This document shows positions 44,215 through 52,344 of a DNA stretch of 64,000 bases, piece after piece. The stretch lies in NCBI RefSeq assembly GCF_900176145.1, contig NZ_FWWY01000001.1:377517-441516 (forward strand), given 5' to 3'. The notes below the pieces were generated by a model. It did no database searches. It was not told the DNA's origin and saw only the letters and a list, made by a program, of their open reading frames with translations. This stretch comes from Sulfobacillus thermosulfidooxidans DSM 9293 (lineage in GTDB: Bacteria; Bacillota; Sulfobacillia; Sulfobacillales; Sulfobacillaceae). The position numbers and the translations under genes were made by a program. Position 1 is the first letter of the stretch. Each line of letters starts with the position of its first letter.

Positions 44215-44793
44215 TCAAATAATGTAGACGGCGAGCCAGCTCGCAATCCACGCTAGCGCCACATAAATCCAGAAGTAGACACTGGCTTCCGCCGTCCAAA
44301 ACCGTTCGGGAGCCATGTTCTGGCGGACATTGCGGAGAATACTAATCCCCAGCATTATCAGCCCAATCACGGCATACACCAGATCCGCCCCCAGAATCAC
44401 ATAGTACATTTCTCCAAAGCGGGACTGGGGCGACACATACCGCATCCCCCACTGGTACACAAGGCCTAAAAGCGCCAAGAGCCCCAACCCCGCCGCGATT
44501 TTGAGGCGGGATCCCACCCGATCCCGGTCTTGCAAGTGGCGGCCGGCCTTGACCGCTTGCCAGGCGACGAGGGCACTGACCGCCATCAAGGCGGCAACCA
44601 CCACGCCAAAGCCTTGGTTGGCTTGCGGTGCCACATACGTGCCGTCATAGAGATACTTCGCCTCAAACAAGACGACGAACGGCACAATTTGGGTGGCAAT
44701 AAAGACCAGCATACTAAAGCGGACCGCCCGGTAATTATGCGGGGTAATCGCCTCACTGCGGCGCTCGACAGGCATTTCGGGTTTATTCACCAT
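44215..44793 (-). CDS. ctaE: Haem-copper oxidase subunit III
   Basis: The 192-residue protein has five membrane helices and the pattern of short bacterial subunit III: 'RFSMLVFIATQIVPFVVLFEAKYLYDG', 'GDRDRVGSRL'-like loops, and 'RFWTAEASVYFWIYVALAWIASWLAVYII' at the end. It stabilises subunit I near the proton-uptake channel. It begins 12 bases after the coxA stop in the same operon. A gene symbol is given by Bacillus usage. Confidence 0.88.
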   Translation of the reverse strand: MVNKPEMPVERRSEAITPHNYRAVRFSMLVFIATQIVPFVVLFEAKYLYDGTYVAPQANQGFGVVVAALMAVSALVAWQAVKAGRHLQDRDRVGSRLKIAAGLGLLALLGLVYQWGMRYVSPQSRFGEMYYVILGADLVYAVIGLIMLGISILRNVRQNMAPERFWTAEASVYFWIYVALAWIASWLAVYII

Positions 44794-44805
44794 CGTTGTT
44801 CCCCC

Positions 44806-46749
44806 CTATTTGTTGTGTGGTGTCGGCACATAATCATGCCAGTCATAGTGGGGATCCGTGGAAGCCCGGCTGGTGGCAGCCAGCTCATCCATCGCCGTGG
44901 TTACCACCGGCACCGTGGACCCTTCCCCGTATTTGTAGAGACTGGCCACAATTTCGGGTTGTACGGGGAAATTGTGGTGAGGCGGCGGCGAGGCTGTAAA
45001 CCACTCCGGCGTTTTGGCATTCCACGGATTCTCGCCCGCTTTTTCGCCATTAGCCCAGCAGTACCCAATGTAGATAATATTGGCTACAAACGAGGCCCCC
45101 AAGATAAAGGCAAAGATCGACACCTCAAAGTTCATCGGTTGGAGGTAGGCCGGATAGGCCGGCACCCAGCGGTTCATCCCGTGTAATCCTAAGAGGAAGA
45201 ACTGGCTGAAGGTGAGGTTGAAGGCAAAGAAGGTGATAATCGCCAACGTCTTCCCCCAGGTCTCGTTGTACATGCGGCCCGAGAGTTTCGGCAACCAGTA
45301 ATACATCGCCCCAAAGCCACTGAAGACCATCGATCCGATAATGGTGTAGTGGAAGTGCCCCACCACCCAGAAGGTGTCATGAAGCTGCAAGTTGACAATC
45401 GGGTCCGCCAAAAACACGCCCGTGAGGCCCCCGATCAGGAAATTGAACATGCTCATCAAGATCCAGATGACCGGGGTGGTCAGCCGAATTTTCGACTTCC
45501 ACAGCGTGCCAATGGCCGCCATGTAGGCAAACCCGGTGGGAATGGAAATCATCTCCGTGAAGAAGGAGAACGGCAAGATCTCGCTATTGCGCAAGTTGGT
45601 GAACATGTGGTGCGCCCACACCAGCCCCGAGAGCATCATCACGAACACCAAGCCAATCACGGCCCATTGTCGGCCAAACAGCGATTTTTGCGCCATGACC
45701 GGAATAATTTCATTCCATAGGGCGAAGGCGGGGACGGCAATGATGTACACTTCAGGGTGGCCAAACAACCAGAAGAGCATCAGATAGGTTAAGGGACTCC
45801 CTGTTGCCGTAAAGAAGTTAAGCGGCACGATTTTATCTAACAGCCCCATCACGAAGGTCGTCTGAATTTCCGGGAACCAAATTAGCATCAGCAAATTGAC
45901 ACTCACCTGGCCCCACACAAAGAGGGGTAAGCGCCCCCAGGTCATCCCCGGAGCCCGGCGGAACATCACCGTCGCCACCAGGTTTAAAGCGACGATGAGG
46001 GACGAGGTGGTGAGCGCCAAAACCCCCAAGTAGTAGAAGATAATGCCATTGGCATCTTGTCCCGCTAAGGGCTCATAGCCGCGCCAGCCGGTCGACCATT
46101 CTCCCAAAATCGGGCTAAAGAGCACGGTCAAGATCCCGGCGGGGACCAACCACACGCCAATGCCTGAGAGTTTCGATAGGACCGTTTCACGGGCCCCAAT
46201 CATGAGGGGCACAAAATAGTTACCTAAGCCCCCAATCATGAACACGGTGGCGAAGGAAAACATCATCAAGGTGCCGTGAATCCCCACCGCCGTCAGGTAA
46301 TTGCTGGGATAATGAAAAATCGTCAGGTACGGGGTCATCAGCTCATAGCGCATGAGCATCGCAATGGCTCCCGCGATCAGGAACCCCCCCATGGCGAACA
46401 TCATATACTGGATGCCGATGACCTTGTGGTCGGTGGCAATTTCCCAGTAGCGCCGCCAGCCTTTTTCTTTTTCCACCCAGCGGGTTTCAAAGCCCATAAG
46501 CGGCAATAAGACGGCGTCATAGACGCCGATGCCTAAGAGCCATCCTATCACGGCCCCAACCCACCCCAACGTCACCGAGGGACCCGTCACAAAGGGATGC
46601 CCCCGAAACGGATCGACGGCAATCACAAACGTGTTGACCAAGAGAAATCCAATAGCGGCCCATAAAAATCCCCGCAGCACCGGAGGCATCATGGCCTTCT
46701 TCGGGTGCTGGAGCGGTTTGTGTTCGGGCGTCATTACAGCTTGTGCCAC
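44806..46749 (-). CDS. ctaD: Haem-copper oxidase subunit I
   Basis: The 647-residue protein has at least 12 membrane helices with the full active site: 'IHGTLMMFSFATVFMIGGLGNYFVPLMIGA' with a low-spin haem ligand, 'LFGHPEVYIIAVPAFALWNEI' with the CuB-ligand His, D-channel Glu and cross-linked Tyr of A1-type oxidases, 'VWAHHMFT' with two CuB His, and 'HDTFWVVGHFHYTI' with both haem ligands. It reduces O2 to water and pumps protons. An N-terminal extension of about 90 residues holds extra helices. Confidence 0.97.
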   Translation of the reverse strand: MAQAVMTPEHKPLQHPKKAMMPPVLRGFLWAAIGFLLVNTFVIAVDPFRGHPFVTGPSVTLGWVGAVIGWLLGIGVYDAVLLPLMGFETRWVEKEKGWRRYWEIATDHKVIGIQYMMFAMGGFLIAGAIAMLMRYELMTPYLTIFHYPSNYLTAVGIHGTLMMFSFATVFMIGGLGNYFVPLMIGARETVLSKLSGIGVWLVPAGILTVLFSPILGEWSTGWRGYEPLAGQDANGIIFYYLGVLALTTSSLIVALNLVATVMFRRAPGMTWGRLPLFVWGQVSVNLLMLIWFPEIQTTFVMGLLDKIVPLNFFTATGSPLTYLMLFWLFGHPEVYIIAVPAFALWNEIIPVMAQKSLFGRQWAVIGLVFVMMLSGLVWAHHMFTNLRNSEILPFSFFTEMISIPTGFAYMAAIGTLWKSKIRLTTPVIWILMSMFNFLIGGLTGVFLADPIVNLQLHDTFWVVGHFHYTIIGSMVFSGFGAMYYWLPKLSGRMYNETWGKTLAIITFFAFNLTFSQFFLLGLHGMNRWVPAYPAYLQPMNFEVSIFAFILGASFVANIIYIGYCWANGEKAGENPWNAKTPEWFTASPPPHHNFPVQPEIVASLYKYGEGSTVPVVTTAMDELAATSRASTDPHYDWHDYVPTPHNK

Positions 46750-46802
46750 GATTATCCCTCCTTCAAAATCTCCCTCATCGTCGTCGGTCGTTCAAGGCGG
46801 CG

Positions 46803-47621
46803 TTATCCCGCCCCATTGGCTAACGATTTTTCGTATTGAATCCACTGCGCGAATTGCGCTTGCGACACCACTTTCAAGGGCGCTTCCATCCACGGATGAC
46901 CCGGTCCACACACTTCAGCACATTGCACCCGCACCATCGGATTCACGCTGAAGGACGTAATCTTGGTCGGGGTCAGGTACTCATAACGGGTTTCCCCGGG
47001 AATCACATCCTCTTTAATGCCAAAGGCCGGAATCCAGAAACTGTGAATCACATCGGCATATTGGTCGTAGGTGTGATAGGGGTCATACGAGCGCAAGACA
47101 AATTCCACGGGCTTGTTGACCGGCAGTTCCAACAGGTCTTGCCCGTTGGCATTGACCGTCTGCGTCAGCCCATATTGCGGATAGCTAAAGATCCATTCCC
47201 ACTGCCGGGCGGTGACATCGACAATCAAGTCGTGGGTGTTGGCTGCAGGTTCATCCAAGGCAAACATCTGCTCCATCGCGGAGGTCGTGGGATGGAGGAA
47301 AAAGAGCAAGTTGATGACAATACTGCCCCCGACCCACATCACCACAAACGCTTTGTTGTCCACCGCGAACCGGCGGTTCGCGGGCGGCATTTCCCCCCGC
47401 TTGGTGTGAAAACGCACCATGGTAAAAAGCAAGAACAAGACGACAAAGACAAAAATCGGGGTGAGGACCACCAAGATGAAATTAAACGCCTGCAGCGCCA
47501 ATTCCCCTTGGTTGGAGACAATATAATACATCGGGTTGTGATGAATCAGGACCCGGTCCCCAATCTCTCCCAACACACTAAAGACGACCCATAAAATCGT
47601 AAATAAGACATTCTCTCCCAT
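46803..47621 (-). CDS. ctaC: Haem-copper oxidase subunit II with CuA site
   Basis: The 272-residue protein has two or three N-terminal membrane helices and a periplasmic cupredoxin domain. The CuA ligands are present: His in 'VIHSFWIPAFGIKEDVIPG' and 'CAEVCGPGHPWM', the CxxxCxxxHxxM motif. 'RQWEWIFSYPQYG' is the aromatic electron-entry patch. CuA shows that the oxidase takes electrons from a one-electron carrier rather than quinol. No cytochrome c domain is fused, so the copper proteins encoded just upstream are likely donors. Confidence 0.96.
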   Translation of the reverse strand: MGENVLFTILWVVFSVLGEIGDRVLIHHNPMYYIVSNQGELALQAFNFILVVLTPIFVFVVLFLLFTMVRFHTKRGEMPPANRRFAVDNKAFVVMWVGGSIVINLLFFLHPTTSAMEQMFALDEPAANTHDLIVDVTARQWEWIFSYPQYGLTQTVNANGQDLLELPVNKPVEFVLRSYDPYHTYDQYADVIHSFWIPAFGIKEDVIPGETRYEYLTPTKITSFSVNPMVRVQCAEVCGPGHPWMEAPLKVVSQAQFAQWIQYEKSLANGAG

Positions 47622-47645
47622 GATGGGCGTGCTCCTTTCTCAGCC

Positions 47646-48293
47646 TCAGGCCGGCAAAATCATGACTTTCCCGCGCATACCCGTACGGTAGTGAATGTAC
47701 TGTTGGACAAAGCAACCATAATCCCAAATCCCGGGTTTATTGGGCACGGTAAAGGAAATATGGATGCTGCCGCCGGGTTTCAACGTCGGGCTAAAGTCGC
47801 CGCCCGTTTGGATGTTAAAGAGCGCCTTAGGCCCGTCATAGGTCACAATCGCTTTGTTGGGCACAAAGTTATCGATGTTATAGGGATCACTCAAGGTCAC
47901 ATGGACCCCATCCCAAAAGTCGACGGCCCAGGCGTCCGCCGAGAGATTGCCAAAGGCTTGGAAATAGGCCTCATTCACATGGCGGCCCATGGTCCATTCA
48001 TGCCAGTGGGTGTGACTTTGATTTTGGAAGATAATGTCCATCTGGTCGCCAACGCGCCAGGTCATGTAATTGGGGATGTAATAGTAGTCGTACGCGTAGA
48101 GGTGGACCGTCCCGGAACTCACCGGCGATCCAAAGAGACCGCGCGCGGCATCCACGAGCGCTTGGCGCCCAAAGAGGGTCACTGCGCCCGCCACCCCTAA
48201 GGCGGCACTGCCGACGAGGAACTGGCGGCGACTCCATTGTTGCTCTTCAGGAATTTCCGGTTCAACCGGGGGCTCATTTGGTAATTTGTTCAC
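47646..48293 (-). CDS. Tat-exported cupredoxin (type 1 copper protein)
   Basis: The 215-residue protein has a Tat signal ('SRRQFLVGSAALGVAGAVTLFG'). A cupredoxin domain follows, with 'NQSHTHWHEWTMGRH' supplying a histidine ligand and 'YGCFVQQYIHYRTGMRG' supplying Cys, His and Met in the C-x6-H-x4-M order of a type 1 site. It sits between the sulfocyanin-like gene and subunit II, suggesting an electron donor to CuA. AAGGAGG lies seven bases before the GTG at 48293; the TTG/ATG frame upstream precedes it. Confidence 0.8.
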   Translation of the reverse strand: MNKLPNEPPVEPEIPEEQQWSRRQFLVGSAALGVAGAVTLFGRQALVDAARGLFGSPVSSGTVHLYAYDYYYIPNYMTWRVGDQMDIIFQNQSHTHWHEWTMGRHVNEAYFQAFGNLSADAWAVDFWDGVHVTLSDPYNIDNFVPNKAIVTYDGPKALFNIQTGGDFSPTLKPGGSIHISFTVPNKPGIWDYGCFVQQYIHYRTGMRGKVMILPA

Positions 48294-48329
48294 CCAAGTT
48301 CCTCCTTCCAATCTTCATCTTTACTGTGT

Positions 48330-48842
48330 TCAGGATTGAAATGATGGCACTCCGGACGGCACCACTTTCACGATGTCCCACAAATCGCTCGTAGGCGTAT
48401 TGTCCGGATCGCCATTAAGCATATCGCCTAAAATAAACGTCCCGACCTTCGATGCGGTAAACGTGTAAGATTGGCTTTGTCCCGGTAATAACCCTGCCGT
48501 CGGCGAAGTAACCACTTGAGCATACGGTTCGCCTGCGCCCGGAAAGGCTAAGTGATGATGATCATAGATACCTATTGACTCCGGTATCGGGCCATTGTTC
48601 ACAAAGTTCATAGTAACGTGATAGTCGACAGGAATTGTGATGAGTAGATGTCCCTGTGTAAACCCATCAAACACATTCGCCTGCTTGGCACTCGAGTAGG
48701 TGCTTTCAATCTTTAAATCGACCGTCTTGGTTGCCGGATGGACAATCATCCACTGCGAGGCATTGATGCTTTGCGTACCGCAACCAGCCAAAGCCAATCC
48801 AAGCATACCCAAAGCTGTCAGCCCAGCCCATTTACTTTTCAC
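48330..48842 (-). CDS. Sulfocyanin-like lipoprotein lacking copper ligands
   Basis: The 170-residue lipoprotein has a signal ending 'LGLALAGC'. A sulfocyanin-type beta-sandwich follows: 'VTMNFVNNGPIPESIGIYDHHHLAFPGAGEPYAQ', 'SPTAGLLPGQSQSYTFTASKVGTFILGDM'. In true sulfocyanins the region after 'GTF' holds Cys, His and Met of the type 1 copper site. Here it reads 'ILGDMLNGDPDNTPTSDLWDIVKV', with no Cys or His. It may have lost copper or been repurposed as an assembly or scaffold subunit. It is the first gene of the oxidase operon. Starts GTG 48842 and TTG 48845 are both possible. Confidence 0.7.
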   Translation of the reverse strand: MKSKWAGLTALGMLGLALAGCGTQSINASQWMIVHPATKTVDLKIESTYSSAKQANVFDGFTQGHLLITIPVDYHVTMNFVNNGPIPESIGIYDHHHLAFPGAGEPYAQVVTSPTAGLLPGQSQSYTFTASKVGTFILGDMLNGDPDNTPTSDLWDIVKVVPSGVPSFQS

Positions 48843-48911
48843 CAAACACCATCCTCTCCCTCCACATAATCAACCCACATATGTGACGGGCATGATCATC
48901 CACGTGCATTG

Positions 48912-49295
48912 CTATTTTGTTTCCGAGGCATCATTAACTTCCGATATATGAGCATGGGAGTACTTAACCACTTGTACGGGATCTAGCGTTATCAGACCTG
49001 CGTCTACCATTTCATCAAGAACGGGGAGGAACTTATCAATATCTTCTTTCGTATCAACAATTTCTACGACAACGGGCAAATCATCCGATAAATCCAAGAT
49101 ATTAGCTGTATGGATACGAGAGTTAGGCCCATATCCTTCCAGAGCTCGAATCACAGTCGTACCTGCTAATCCATTTTCTCTAGCCTTCAAAACAATCTGG
49201 TGATATAGCGGCTTGTGATGCCAATGTACATCTTCTCCGATCATAATGCGAAGTCGAATTCCATCACCTACTAAGGGTTTATGTGTGTGATGCAT
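48912..49295 (-). CDS. DUF190 PII-like protein under a fluoride riboswitch
   Basis: The 127-residue protein matches DUF190: 'RLRIMIGEDVHWHHKPLYHQIVLKARENGLAGTTVIRALEGYGPNSRIHTANILDLSDDLPVVVEIVDTKEDIDKFLPVLDEMVDAGLITLDPVQVVKY'. The fold is ferredoxin-like, as in PII regulators, and DUF190 proteins are often encoded with the fluoride exporter CrcB. Here no crcB is adjacent, but a fluoride riboswitch with terminator precedes the gene by ~100 bases. It may regulate or assist a fluoride channel encoded elsewhere. The ribosome site AAGGG is weak. Confidence 0.88.
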   Translation of the reverse strand: MHHTHKPLVGDGIRLRIMIGEDVHWHHKPLYHQIVLKARENGLAGTTVIRALEGYGPNSRIHTANILDLSDDLPVVVEIVDTKEDIDKFLPVLDEMVDAGLITLDPVQVVKYSHAHISEVNDASETK

Positions 49296-49393
49296 CGTCG
49301 ATCAACACCCTTCAAAAACTCATTGCAGTTCTACCAAAAGATCGTCATGAGGAAGTCTTCTTAAGCATAAGGATTTATTTAAGGTAGCAGCAT

Positions 49394-49425
49394 AAAAAAA
49401 CAAAACCTCCTTAGAAAAGGCAGGT
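49394..49425 (-). terminator. Terminator of the DUF190 fluoride riboswitch
   Basis: On the minus strand ACCT-(G)-CCTT, a four-base loop and AAGGAGGT are followed by TTTGTTTTTTT. The 5' arm reuses the bases that form the aptamer pseudoknot, so folding of the two is mutually exclusive. Confidence 0.8.
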
Positions 49426-49473
49426 GTCATTAGCTTGATATCAAGCGGTTGGGTAGCGGTCAACACCATGACC
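49421..49473 (-). promoter_or_regulatory. Fluoride (crcB) riboswitch before DUF190
   Basis: On the minus strand GGTC-ATGGTGTT-GACC forms the first stem and loop, GCTTG-ATAT-CAAGC the second stem, and TAATGACACC follows. Loop bases GGTGT pair with ACACC in the pseudoknot. This matches the crcB motif closely. Fluoride should stabilise the aptamer, block the overlapping terminator and switch DUF190 on. Confidence 0.92.
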
Positions 49474-49493
49474 ATATTAAAGTTACAAATCGA

Positions 49494-49523
49494 ATTGTAC
49501 TTCACAATATCATTACTTGACAA
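49494..49523 (-). promoter_or_regulatory. Promoter of the DUF190 unit
   Basis: On the minus strand TTGTCA (49523-49518), 18 bases, TACAAT (49499-49494). The predicted start lies about 14 bases before the fluoride aptamer. Confidence 0.65.
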
Positions 49524-49968
49524 CATGTTATGGAATTTTTTTGCGAATAGCACAAAATACCCGTTATCGTTTCAACATAAAGAGTCCCGGTGACGATTTT
49601 ACTAGGTTATGGTGCCAAAAACGATTTATGGGTAAATTTCATCTCCCAATTTGCATCTGTAAGTTTGGGTTTGGGTGAGAGGTCTCAGGCAGAAATAATT
49701 CGGACCTAAAGCATAAGACATGATATTTTATTGTAGTTCTTTGCAACAATGTATGAGGTATGAGGCACGATGTATGTATATAATGTTACTCACCATACGT
49801 TTGGCTCAAATATCCATTCATGAGGAAGTGTTTCTAAAAGAGGACTGGCTGAGTGTACAGGCGTATCCGTTTCCGCGTCAATTAAGGCTGGCGGTATGTC
49901 ATTTAGGGGCAGGGAATATTCACGCCAGCACAAATCGGGTGATGTGGGGTATTTTCGCAATGTCGGAA
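49524..49968. other. AT-rich stretch without a recognised gene
   Basis: A rightward frame (49720-50061) has no ribosome site, no recognisable family, and overlaps the ribbon-helix-helix gene antisense. I consider it unlikely to be real. The region looks like decayed or accessory DNA. No repeats or transposase fragments were recognised. Confidence 0.4.
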
Positions 49969-50163
49969 TTATTTGCGATGTTTGGCAACAGTCATATCAG
50001 ATGGTTGAGAAGCAGGGCAGGAGGCGCAATCCAAATACAACGCGAGAGCCTCAACAATTAATGATTCTTCATCTGTTCGCAAGTCTTGAGCACAGGTAGC
50101 AAGTTTATTAGCCAATTCATTAGTTATCGGAATATTCAATCTATAAGTTAAAGGGATAATCAC
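49969..50163 (-). CDS. Small ribbon-helix-helix-like protein
   Basis: The 64-residue product contains 'IPLTYRLNIPITNELANKLATCAQDLRTDEESLIVEALALYLD', a beta-strand then two helices as in CopG/Arc DNA-binding antitoxins or regulators. A strong GGGAGGTGG lies about ten bases before the GTG at 50163; the upstream ATG frame precedes it. No toxin gene is adjacent, so it may act alone. The tail has two cysteines. Confidence 0.6.
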   Translation of the reverse strand: MIIPLTYRLNIPITNELANKLATCAQDLRTDEESLIVEALALYLDCASCPASQPSDMTVAKHRK

Positions 50164-50329
50164 GCCTTGACCACCTCCCTGTTGTCTTACAGGATTCATA
50201 TGAAAAATGTAGAACCCTTACGAATTATGGACCATATCACACCAGAAGTATAGTCCAGATAAAAAATTTCTCGACAAAATATGCCTGTATTCGGCCATCT
50301 TTTGGGCATTTGCACGGTTTCCCGAGCCA

Positions 50330-50821
50330 TTAAAGACTTGGCCCCCGAGGATATGAGGGCCAATCTTTAACGTGTTGGCTCAAAAAGCTCGCCGAACCGC
50401 AAGCCACAACGGTAAAAGGAAAGACGGAAAGCACGGGAAACCACGGAGTGGTTTTCACCAGTAAGGGAAATATTGCAAAGGCGATGCCGGGAGGAAAAAA
50501 TAAACCTAAAGGGGGTAATATCAGAAAAACAATTATCCCTGCCAAGGCAGCAATTAAGGGACCATGAAACCATAGTCCCAATAAACTCCCCACAGCTGCA
50601 CTTAAAGTACCTCCAAGAATGATTGGCCCCGGTTGCGACACCGTTTGCTGTGGCAAAGCCACGATGAGGGTTAACGTGGCTCCGAATGGTGGCACCAAAA
50701 ATGCGGTCAAATGCCATGGCTGTTGATCAATCAAGGCAAACAAACCCAGAATCACACCAAACCACACATACGTTTGCCATGGCAACCGAAACGGATAACG
50801 CTGCAAAAATGGTTGTCTCAT
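50330..50821 (-). CDS. HPP-family membrane protein
   Basis: The 163-residue protein has four to five hydrophobic helices and the HPP-family segment 'LVPPFGATLTLIVALPQQTVSQPGPIILGGTLSAAVGSLLGLWF'. HPP proteins are linked to nitrite/anion transport in some organisms; the role here is unknown. The last codons form a hairpin (TTGGCCC pairing with GGGCCAA between 50336 and 50364) that may end transcription. It lies 71 bases after the ferredoxin reductase gene in the same direction. Confidence 0.8.
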   Translation of the reverse strand: MRQPFLQRYPFRLPWQTYVWFGVILGLFALIDQQPWHLTAFLVPPFGATLTLIVALPQQTVSQPGPIILGGTLSAAVGSLLGLWFHGPLIAALAGIIVFLILPPLGLFFPPGIAFAIFPLLVKTTPWFPVLSVFPFTVVACGSASFLSQHVKDWPSYPRGPSL

Positions 50822-50892
50822 AAATCCTTGGCCTCACATCGTAATTTCCTCACACGTCATAAGACTCTCAATGATAATTCGTGACTTCAGAA

Positions 50893-51897
50893 TTACCGCT
50901 GCTTATTTTTTAATGTCGTACTATGGGGCAATCCCGACACGCCAGGATGTAGATAGGAGCGAATTTGCGCCACAGCAATGCCCACTTCACCAAATCCCGT
51001 CGCAATCAATTTCACCTTACCCGGGTAGTAAACCGCATCGCCAACTGCCCAAATCCCAGGTCGACTGGTTAGCATAGAATCCAATGACACTTTAATTGTT
51101 GAACCCTTCAATTCAATTCCCCATGTCTTCACAGGGCCTAAATCCGGATGAAATCCTAATCCACCAATAATGGCGTCCACAGCTAATTCACTGGGACCCT
51201 GTTCGTGATGCTTAACACGAACCCCGGTGACTTGATGGCGGCCATAGATTTCTTCGACTTCGGCTGGCGTAATGATCGAAATGTTCGGGGCTTCATGCAT
51301 TTGCCGAACACTGTCTTCTTGCGCTCGAAACTCATTTCGACGGTGGACAATGCTAACTTTATGAGCCTTCTTGGACACGGCCAGCGCCCAATCAACGGCG
51401 GTATCTCCTCCTCCCACGACCAAAACGTGTTGACCAGCAAACGTATCTAATGGTGGAACAAAGTAGTGAAGTCCCTTTCCTTCAAAAATTTCAGCCCCTT
51501 GGGCAGGTAATCTGCGGGGAGTAAATGAGCCAATACCAACCGCTAATAAAATCGCGCGCGAATAATGCACGCCCCGTGTGGTATGCAAAAGAAAGTTTCC
51601 ATCATCCAAACTTTCCACAGCCTCTACCGATTCCTTTAAGACCACTTCGGGATGCATACGCTCCATTTGAGCTACTAAGTTTAACGCCAAATCCTTGGCT
51701 GCGATTTCAGGAAAACCTGCCACGTCATAAACAGGTTTTTCAGGATAGAGGGCATATAATTGTCCACCCAATTCAGGCAAACTTTCAATAATTTTGACTT
51801 TCATCCCATGCAAACTCGCCAAGGTGGCGCCAAATAATCCCACGGGCCCTCCGCCGACGATTGTTACATCATATAATTCCGTATGAACCGCCTCCAA
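50893..51897 (-). CDS. Ferredoxin-NADP+ reductase, thioredoxin-reductase type
   Basis: The 334-residue flavoenzyme has FAD motif 'VTIVGGGPVGLFGATLASLHGMKVKIIES', 'GGQLYALYPEKPVYDVAGFPEI', NADPH motif 'VLVVGGGDTAVDWALAVSK' and 'GIWAVGDAVYYPGKVKLIATGFGEVGIAV'. The thioredoxin-reductase CxxC is absent, and the C-terminal extension is that of YumC-type FNR. It transfers electrons between NADPH and ferredoxin, possibly the 7Fe ferredoxin at 42285. Confidence 0.92.
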   Translation of the reverse strand: MEAVHTELYDVTIVGGGPVGLFGATLASLHGMKVKIIESLPELGGQLYALYPEKPVYDVAGFPEIAAKDLALNLVAQMERMHPEVVLKESVEAVESLDDGNFLLHTTRGVHYSRAILLAVGIGSFTPRRLPAQGAEIFEGKGLHYFVPPLDTFAGQHVLVVGGGDTAVDWALAVSKKAHKVSIVHRRNEFRAQEDSVRQMHEAPNISIITPAEVEEIYGRHQVTGVRVKHHEQGPSELAVDAIIGGLGFHPDLGPVKTWGIELKGSTIKVSLDSMLTSRPGIWAVGDAVYYPGKVKLIATGFGEVGIAVAQIRSYLHPGVSGLPHSTTLKNKQR

Positions 51898-52344
51898 TCA
51901 TATTTCTTGCGCTAGCCCGCGTTGATATCCATCGAATTCATCGGATCATGGTCGTTATGGCCAGGTATAGGCTTACGACAATGGCTATCTTCATTTAGCC
52001 GACTATATCTGACTATACCAAGGAGAGAATCAATTTGACACTTTAGTTTTTTAATGTAGCGGATTGCCCCCAGATTGGCAAGGGGATGATTTTTGTCTAT
52101 TGGCCGCATCCATCCCTTTCGTAAAAGGAACCCTCTCGTAAAGATGATCAACCAATAGATATTTGTCTCTCAAACTAAATCGGTCAAAGTGGCCCCTGAA
52201 ATCGCCCCAAGAATACTGACTTTAATGACGCACTACAACCCCCAAGACAAAACCCATTCGCCGGTTATTTATTTTCACCGGGGAAAGGGCTCTGGAACCC
52301 TCAGGTTAATAAATTGGAAAAATCAGGAAAGAGAACTGGTGGAT
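51898..52344. other. Intergenic region with a startless coding-like frame
   Basis: A rightward frame open from 52159 to a stop at 52356 (65 codons) reads 'SVKVAPEIAPRILTLMTHYN' and ends 'QERELVDLNP'. It has no ribosome site and only an internal ATG, and overlaps the convergent phosphatase gene end. It may be a gene remnant. Nothing else was recognised. Confidence 0.35.

Noticed and set aside
46836-47594. Long plus-strand open frames opposite the oxidase genes (also near 44530-45186)
   Set aside because: They mirror GC-rich cox genes, are rich in His/Arg/Gly as expected of antisense frames, and lack motifs or ribosome sites.
49600-49630. A GGTTATGGTGCC sequence resembling another fluoride aptamer
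   Set aside because: No matching second stem or pseudoknot strand follows, unlike the three supported copies.
49720-50061. Rightward 113-codon open frame
   Set aside because: No ribosome site, no recognisable motif, and it overlaps the better-supported ribbon-helix-helix gene on the other strand.
51912-52151. Leftward 79-codon frame upstream of the ferredoxin reductase
   Set aside because: No ribosome site or recognisable domain; it lies in an otherwise empty intergenic region.
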